Shown: one piece after another, positions 57,976-64,000 of the stretch
How the letters are laid out: the number at the start of each line of letters is the position of its first letter
Numbering within the stretch: the first letter of the stretch is position 1
Source: Antedon mediterranea
Taxonomy: Eukaryota > Echinodermata > Crinoidea > Comatulida > Antedonidae
Length of the DNA: 64,000 nucleotides
Direction: 5' to 3'
Assembly: GCF_964355755.1 (NCBI RefSeq)
Contig: NC_092675.1
Span: 7,350,312 to 7,414,311 of the forward strand
Program-made: the position numbers and the translations under genes
The notes under the pieces: generated by a model
Told to the model about the DNA's origin: nothing
Seen by the model: the letters and a program-made list of their open reading frames with translations, nothing else
Database searches by the model: none

Positions 57976-58103
57976 TTTTTCTGGTAAATGGAGGACGCCC
58001 TAACATATACCATCCGCCCTTCTAATCAACATCGTAGCTTCTTCCTTGCTTGCTTAATACATTTTTCTTCCCTACTTTTCCCCCTTTTTTTATTGTTTAT
58101 TAG

Positions 58104-58347
58104 ATTCAAGATCTTAAAAGTATAGAGAGCTACATCCAAGACATACAAGACCAGCTGAGCAACAAAGATGTACAGACACTTGTGTGCGGTGGAAGTGGTG
58201 ACAATGACCTATTGAAGGGTAAAGTGGACGCGCAACATGAAGGGGGACTGGATGGTGGAGAGAGCAGAGTATCAGGCAATGCGCAATCTCCGGAAGATAG
58301 CTGCAGTTTAAGCTCGTTCAACTTCAGCAATGCCCTTGATAATTATG
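58104..58347 (+). CDS. ABCA1-like: ABCA-like, coding exon 11
   Basis: Acceptor TTTATTAG; reads IQDLKSIESYIQDIQDQLSN, then DVQTLVCGGSGD, matching the ABCA1 region with the conserved IVCG. A Gly/Asp/Ser-rich variable loop follows, then EDSCSLSSFNFSNALDN. Donor TATG|GTAATT leaves one base. Confidence 0.9.
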
Positions 58348-58796
58348 GTAATTATCTTACTCGCCCTCGAAGGAGGAAATGCGAGAATTTAGCCTCCAGG
58401 TCTTGCTGTGTATTTAATAATTAGATTCTACTTTTTAAAATCTAGTTTATGTGGTGTATGTTATGTATCTCAAACACTATTGATTTGATCTATAAAAGAT
58501 ATTTAGATATTCCAACCTGTACAATGTACAGCTCTATTTAAATTTGGAGTTTAATATCATTTTCAACGTTTCTATAGTAGAATAGTGGTATTTTTTTTAG
58601 AGTTAGGCTCCGACAAAGTCAACAAGTATACTGTATACACTTTTAAAATAATATTTATTTAAATAAGTTTATATGATCAACACTAATAAATATGTAGCGA
58701 CACAAAAAGAAATGCATGCTTAACATATGTATAAACATTTGTACAGTACTGTATATACATTATATATTAAAAATATGGTAAAGTAAGAGTAAGGTA

Positions 58797-59004
58797 AAGC
58801 TCTGTCTACATTATTATATGTTTATATTATATTATTTCTACATTTGTGTGACAAACAAATGTGATATGCCCATTATAACGATAAGATAACTTTATTTTGT
58901 TCACAAAACAAGTGGAAAATTAACACAATGATGTCATATCACTACCATATTTGAGCACATCACACCTTTTTTGTCAAACTAGTTTGATAGTGTGGACAGA
59001 GCTT
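58797..59004. mobile_element. MITE family A, copy 8, with an inserted segment (ABCA intron 11)
   Basis: AAGCTCTGTCTACATTAT left; GATAGTGTGGACAGAGCTT right. A central piece with ATAACGATAAGATAACTTTA is foreign to the family and resembles a LINE tail. Confidence 0.8.
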
Positions 59005-59051
59005 AATACTAAATCGTTGATGAGTTTATTATTGCTGTATTTTCTTCATAG

Positions 59052-59188
59052 ATGGGTGTCCATTGGATCTGCTTGAGGATTCAACTGATCCTTGTGTTGT
59101 GATACTGATGAGGATGTTGAAACCACTCTTGGTTGGAGAGGTTTTGTATACACCTGATAATAATGCCACAAAATCGATTATCAAGAAG
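59052..59188 (+). CDS. ABCA1-like: ABCA-like, coding exon 12
   Basis: Acceptor TTCTTCATAG; reads DGCPLDLLEDSTDPCVVILM, then RMLKPLLVGEVLYTPDNNAT and KSIIKK. This is the clearest family signature in the window (KPLLVG-x-xLYTPD). Donor AAG|GTATAT. Confidence 0.95.
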
Positions 59189-59948
59189 GTATATTTGAGC
59201 TCGAAACATTTTCAGTATCCGATTTTTCTTTTAGATAAAAAATATTAATAATTCTTTACAAAACATAATAATATAATAATTTCCATGGAAAGCAAAAGTA
59301 ATATGAGGACGTGCGTGAGAGAAATTTGTACGGCCCGCTAGGGCATCTGTTCCATTTTCCTTTCAAAGGGTGTCCAAATTGGGAATAATTGCATATGTAG
59401 AGTCTATAAGGTAGGTATCTCACTCATAGACTACCAACACCACTGTTGGTTTGTGTAATTTACATGGTAGATTCCACCCCTAACAACTACAACTATTGTC
59501 AATTAGCTGGTATTTCTTCTGGAAAAACTTTGTGTTTTTTCTGCACAGTTTTGGTATCTCACACTAATGTACTCACAGTGTTGTAGCCAAGAGAAATAAA
59601 ATGGTACGATGGTTGCAACAATAAAAGACAAAGCAAGAGTGTTCTCAAAGACCTTGTAAAAAAGTGGTCAGATTGAAACCTTACCAACCGTACTGGTTGC
59701 TATGGCCCTGACTTACAGATAATAACAATAGATCATGGTTACTCTTTTTGTAGAAGATCTAACAACATCATGGTGGCAACAACCCAAGAAACCGTACTTT
59801 TCATATTCCCTTTAGCAGAGATAATGTCTTAAAATACGGTTTTATTAGTAGATTAAGTCAAAATGTATAATCGTCCTCCTCACCATGCTTAATTAACGCA
59901 TATTTTCTACTATTTCGTTACTATTTTCTTGCTATCGTTTTCATTTAG

Positions 59949-60065
59949 GCTCAGGAACCATTTGATACACTGTGGATGGTGAATGATCTTGCAGAGAAAT
60001 GGCTAGCTTATTCACCGACCTTACACAACCTTATTAGCCCTGATGGTCAGTTAGGTCAGCTTGAG
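59949..60065 (+). CDS. ABCA1-like: ABCA-like, coding exon 13
   Basis: Acceptor TTCATTTAG; reads AQEPFDTLWMVNDLAEKWLA and LHNLISPDGQLGQLE to GAG|GTTAGT. 39 codons, phase 0. Confidence 0.9.
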
Positions 60066-60219
60066 GTTAGTATAACAGCCAATCAATAGATTGATATTTT
60101 TAACTTTCTCAAAATCAAACACCAATGATGTCCAGTTTTGAAGTTTTAATTTTCAGCAAGATTAAGAAAAACTGGTTTACAATGCATGCATTCTGTTTTA
60201 TTTTTTAATGACTAGTTTC

Positions 60220-60344
60220 TATAAAACTGCATATATGGACATAATAATGTCATATTACTACCATATTTGGGCATAGTATCACTACCATATTTGGGCATGT
60301 CACACATATTTTGTCATACTAGTTTGATAGTGTAGACAGACCTT
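60220..60344. mobile_element. MITE family A, partial copy 9 (ABCA intron 13)
   Basis: The right two thirds of the family: GGACATAATAATGTCATATT, TTTGGGCATGTCACA, AGTTTGATAGTGTAGACAGA. The left end is missing. Confidence 0.8.
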
Positions 60345-60420
60345 TAGATGTTTAACAGGTTTTAGGAAAACTTCTTTTTAGTAAGAGTTTAATGATTTGG
60401 TGTTTTTTTTATGAATTTAG

Positions 60421-60603
60421 AAACAATTGCAAAATCCTGTCGTGAGAACTGCTCTAGAAGAGGCATACAAAAATGTAGCCAATCAGACGGATGGAGACAT
60501 AGCATCAACAATAAGTGAAATTGAATCATTTAACACTACTGAGTGGGAACAAATACTAGATGAATTGGATTATGCTGCAAATACTACAATCAAGATTCTA
60601 AAA
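60421..60603 (+). CDS. ABCA1-like: ABCA-like, coding exon 14
   Basis: Acceptor GAATTTAG; reads KQLQNPVVRTALEEAYKNVA, TISEIESFNTTEWEQILDEL, ending in IKILK and AAA|GTAAGG. 61 codons, phase 0. The next exon is not seen before 64000. Confidence 0.9.
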
Positions 60604-61059
60604 GTAAGGCATTGTACTATTATTGTAGCTGTTTGAGTATTGAATTATTTAAAAGTAATCAGAATTTAATTTCTTCAAGGCCTAATACATTACACCCCTT
60701 TTGTTAACCCCCTATAGAGCATTTTCATTTCTTCGAAAGATTCTCAAGTACTGTTATATGTTTTCAATATAAATTGTTTTATGACGGATGCATGAAAACA
60801 TTTTTTGATCAGAATAACTGTCAGTGGCATGTATTAAAAACGAAAGGTTGTAATATACAGGTATTCAACCAATGAAAAGATTGTAATAATCAAAACACTA
60901 ATAGACTAATAGACTAGTCCAGATTTGAAAAAAAATGAAATGCTGTAGGCATTTTGTGCTAAAAGCGAATAAACATGTGTTTTAGGGTAATTTTGGGGTG
61001 CTGAATTCAAATTTGCTGTTTACCCGACTCAATTTTTAGATCTTCACCCTTAAAATGTG

Positions 61060-61320
61060 AAAAACAAAATGGCCACCATTTCAGACTTATTTTGGCTTAT
61101 AACTTGACTTTTTAAGTGACGTAGCAAGTTAAAAATGGTGTCTATACCTATGTTTGTGATAGTGAAGATTCCAATTATATTGTTATTAAAGTTGAAAATA
61201 TTCTATTTCAGCCGCCATGTTGAAATCCAAGATGGCCGCCATTTTAAACGTATTTTGGCTTATAACTTGACTTTTAATTAACATAGCAAGTTAAAAATAG
61301 TTTCTACCTATAGTCCAGTA
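61060..61320. repeat. Two direct units with ATGGC(C/G)GCCAT words
   Basis: TTTTGGCTTATAACTTGACT and AGCAAGTTAAAAAT occur twice about 160 bp apart, each after a stretch with AAATGGCCACC or AGATGGCCGCC. Confidence 0.8.
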
Positions 61321-63499
61321 AAAGTATGGTTAAACCTAGAACAAATTGCAACATAATTTGTTTTTGTTTTGTCTGGTTGATATGGTCCAAATTAACATCA
61401 TATCCAATGTTTACCAAAATCAGACATCGTGAAGTGGGTTCATTAGCATAAATTAAAAATGGCCGAACGGTTGGTTTTACTTATAGACCACCTACTGTAA
61501 GTGAATTACTATTAATTATTATTAATCAGATGTCTTGTTAATTTTGGACTGAACAAAAGATGCATGTTTCGAATTCATTCATATAATTCATATCTTTGTT
61601 TCTTTGCAAGTACAGATCGTTTCTCATTCGAAATGCCATTGAAGATGTTGCCATTTGCTCCCCAGTGTTTTCTTTAACTACAGATTTTCCACTATATTGC
61701 TTCTTCTGTCTTAAAATATTTTTTTAATGATGGCAAAGTAATAGTAGGCCCCTAATAGATTTAATGCTCCATCTGCATTCAAAGTTTCGATTCCATTTCC
61801 TGAAATTTTTTGCCAAGGAAGTTAAATACTGCTTGTTGTAGAAATTTAAATACTGTAATTAAGTACCAATTATCAATTTATTCACCATTTCAAATTATTT
61901 CAATTTCATAAAGATTTATAACAAATGCTGGTGTGGATGACATAAGAACAAAGCTTGTTTACCGGGCACCGGTAGTGATGGCAAGTTAGAAAATTACCCA
62001 AACCCTTTGAATACCGTTGATATGCAGTATCTTTAACTGATGGTTCTTCATCCTTGTTGGCACAATATAATGTCCTTTATGTTTGATGAATCTTGGAAAC
62101 AGCATTATAATATAAGCCAAAATGTTGTTGACTTGGTCACCAAACAGGTAAAACTCTGGCAATGAAATAGCAACTTTGATTGCAGATGAAGATGCTCACT
62201 TGTTATACCAAAAACTGCAATATGACATCATTTATTTCATGTGTCATTTCAATTTTGGATGTTTCCATACACGTTTGATCCAATAGACTGGGGTAATAAT
62301 GTTTCACAACATTAGGCGCTATATAAATCCACGATATTATTGTATGAAAACTATTAATTTGATATCTAATTATTATACTATAAATTAAACTTATATTTAT
62401 GTGTGTAGGCCTACATATTACCACTAATTGCAAAGCATAGCTTAATGTTTATTGCATAATAATTGTTTAATGGGCTAAGGCGGCTATGTGCAGGTGTTCA
62501 CAGGTCCCCAGGGCACAGAGAACTACATGCACAACAGGCCTAGGATATGCGCAAAAGCAAGGCAAGTCAGAAATTTATGCGAGGCATCGTTTTACCATCA
62601 TCAAAAAATGCGAGGCATCATTTTATCATTTCCCAAAATTTAGGATCGATTATTATTCTTTGAAAACAGAACAGCATCAGCAGTAACATATTACAGCATT
62701 TTTATTGACAAATTAACAAATATATTGAGATTAAATGTGTTTTTCACCAATAAATGCATGAGAAATTGACGCATTCCACTTTGTTTTAGTCCTCTATTAT
62801 CATTTTGGCCGTGAAGCTAGTTAATTCTATTTCCTTATTCTGAATTGAAGGCATTATATATAATACTGTAGATGAAAAAAACCTCAAAACGAAACCTCTA
62901 CTTCCTCTGGTATCCAGTATCATTTACTACTATGGCTTATGCTATCATCTTACTGTACACTATTGATAATTTTATAAATTACAGTACCTTTTTTTTGTAA
63001 ACATTTTGTACTGTACTTTTATAAGTGTTACCCCAAATGTCACAACAATCATTAATATATGGTAATATCAATGCATAAATAAATAAATTATACACTACTT
63101 TTTAGCAGTTTTCTCAATTTATATATTATTATTATACTGATGTATTTATCAATTGTTGTTTGTATACATTTAACATGTTTGTTTTTTTAACAATTTTACA
63201 ATCTATTTCTATTCCGAGAAATGTTTTGATATAAATACGTTGTTGTTGTATTGAATTGATTCTGTGAAATCTATTTGACCAACTCTTTCATTATCATTAT
63301 GAACAAACAATTTGAACATTGTAGTCAACTTATACCAGCCACGATATGACTTTAATGAAAAAAACAATCGTTACATAAAAATAAACAACATAGCATGATG
63401 AGTGTATACACGAATCTATTTCGATACGCTAGGCCTATTTTAAAAATATAAATAATTGATTATTAGGCCTATAATATAGCATAATAGCACGTTAAGAAA

Positions 63500-63610
63500 T
63501 GCCTCGCACCTTTTTGAAATTGTAAACTATGCCTCGCACCTTTTTGAAATTGTAAACTATATGCCTCGCTTGCCTCACACTTATACTTGGTGTGCCTCGC
63601 TGCCTCACAC
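63500..63610. repeat. TGCCTCGCACCTTTTTGAAA tandem units
   Basis: Two full copies of ATGCCTCGCACCTTTTTGAA and ATTGTAAACTAT in direct succession, followed by shorter TGCCTCGC/TGCCTCACAC pieces. Confidence 0.85.
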
Positions 63611-63637
63611 AATCGAATTGGAACAATACAATGAAAA

Positions 63638-63714
63638 CCCCAGGTCTAATGGTTAGAAGATCTGCATATCAAGCAGAAGGTTCCGGGTTTGAATCTCGGA
63701 GAGGGCTTTTTCTC
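63638..63714 (+). repeat. tRNA-like segment (degenerate tRNA or SINE head)
   Basis: A perfect 5-bp anticodon stem (TCTGC/GCAGA) with a 7-base loop (ATATCAA), a T arm (CCGGG-TTTGAAT-CTCGG) containing a box B, a weak D arm and box A, and a following T-run. The acceptor stem does not pair well, so I do not call a functional tRNA. Confidence 0.5.
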
Positions 63715-64000
63715 ATTCTCACAGGCTTCGTCATTTTTATTTTTTCTAATTAATTAAATTTCATTATATCGGGCGGATTAGAATTTATTCTGTGATGTTT
63801 ATATACTGTATATATATATATTTTTTTTTCTCTTTTGTGGCGCAAACGCTACTTTTATTCACATTCCTATTATCTCATGTCATTAAATCATATTATTTAA
63901 CACATTTTTGTTAATTCCAAATGTCATCAGTAACATTTTTACATTTATGAATTCCGTATTACCTCCTTTTTTCATTAATTTTCTTATATTTTTCTAAACA

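Larger units (their letters stand above)
40897..60603 (+). other. ABCA1-like: ABCA1/4/7-type transporter gene, 5' part (14 coding exons)
   Basis: Fourteen exons join without any frame conflict into 651 codons. They cover the short cytosolic N-terminus, TM1, and most of the first large extracellular domain (ECD1) of a full-length ABCA lipid transporter. Members of this group export or flip phospholipids, sterols or retinoids across membranes. Diagnostic matches are LLVEICWPLLIFIILV (TM1), FKKECHF, and MLKPLLVGEVLYTPDNNAT. TM2-6, both ATPase domains and the second half must lie beyond 64000. Exons 5-6 and 8-9 are duplicates. ABCA1, ABCA4 and ABCA7 cannot be told apart here, and an invertebrate co-orthologue is likely. 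Confidence 0.92.
60604..64000 (+). other. ABCA1-like: ABCA intron 14 (incomplete)
   Basis: Starts AAAGTAAGG. No further exon is recognised to the end of the window. It contains the AAGATGGCCGCCATTTT-type repeat at 61060-61320 and the tRNA-like segment near 63640. Confidence 0.65.

Noticed and set aside
1-64000. CRISPR arrays, bacterial operons, ribosome binding sites, rRNA genes
   Set aside because: None seen. Splice sites, LINEs and ABCA exons show that this is animal nuclear DNA.

Overview
The window is animal nuclear DNA: AT-rich, with intron-split genes and several families of non-LTR retrotransposons, DNA transposons and MITEs. The best anchor is the first 14 coding exons of an ABCA1/ABCA4/ABCA7-type lipid transporter gene. 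CR1/L2/Jockey-group LINEs (one with a 2A-like NPGP motif, as reported from sea urchins and other invertebrates), Helitron and MITE types common in marine invertebrates, and a dispersed TAGGCCTA palindrome suggest a marine invertebrate deuterostome, probably an echinoderm. That placement is inference.

Layout. 1-12.4 kb: two copies of the last exon (TM6-TM7-tail) of a class A G-protein-coupled receptor, 350-688 and 12146-12385, duplicated together with the end of the preceding intron. Between them is a LINE on the minus strand (3019-11563) that is itself interrupted by a 964-bp MITE and a 2.9-kb foldback element; the foldback contains a 1.16-kb hAT-like element. Every insertion has visible flanking duplications, so the order of events can be read. 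12.4-20 kb: no genes seen; MITEs, a Helitron-type element with both ends, and a 53-bp minisatellite. 20.5-24.05 kb: a two-exon gene for a 91-residue secreted peptide precursor that I do not recognise. 26.1-29.3 kb: a LINE with an unbroken 988-codon endonuclease-reverse transcriptase. 29.6-36 kb: MITEs, an LTR-like segment and a decayed LINE. 36.39-37.21 kb: a two-exon gene for a 120-residue secreted protein with eight cysteines, not recognised. 38.5-39.3 kb: a CTAGGCC-rich block and a candidate promoter. 40.9-60.6 kb: the ABCA gene, plus strand, 651 codons, ending in an intron that runs out of the window.

The two small secreted-protein genes are easily missed because an intron splits each; the second exons lack a start codon. 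In the ABCA gene, exons 5-6 and 8-9 are recognisable duplicates on either side of exon 7, which makes the first extracellular domain about 145 residues longer than my recollection of the human protein. All calls rest on reading the sequence; no alignment or database search was run.
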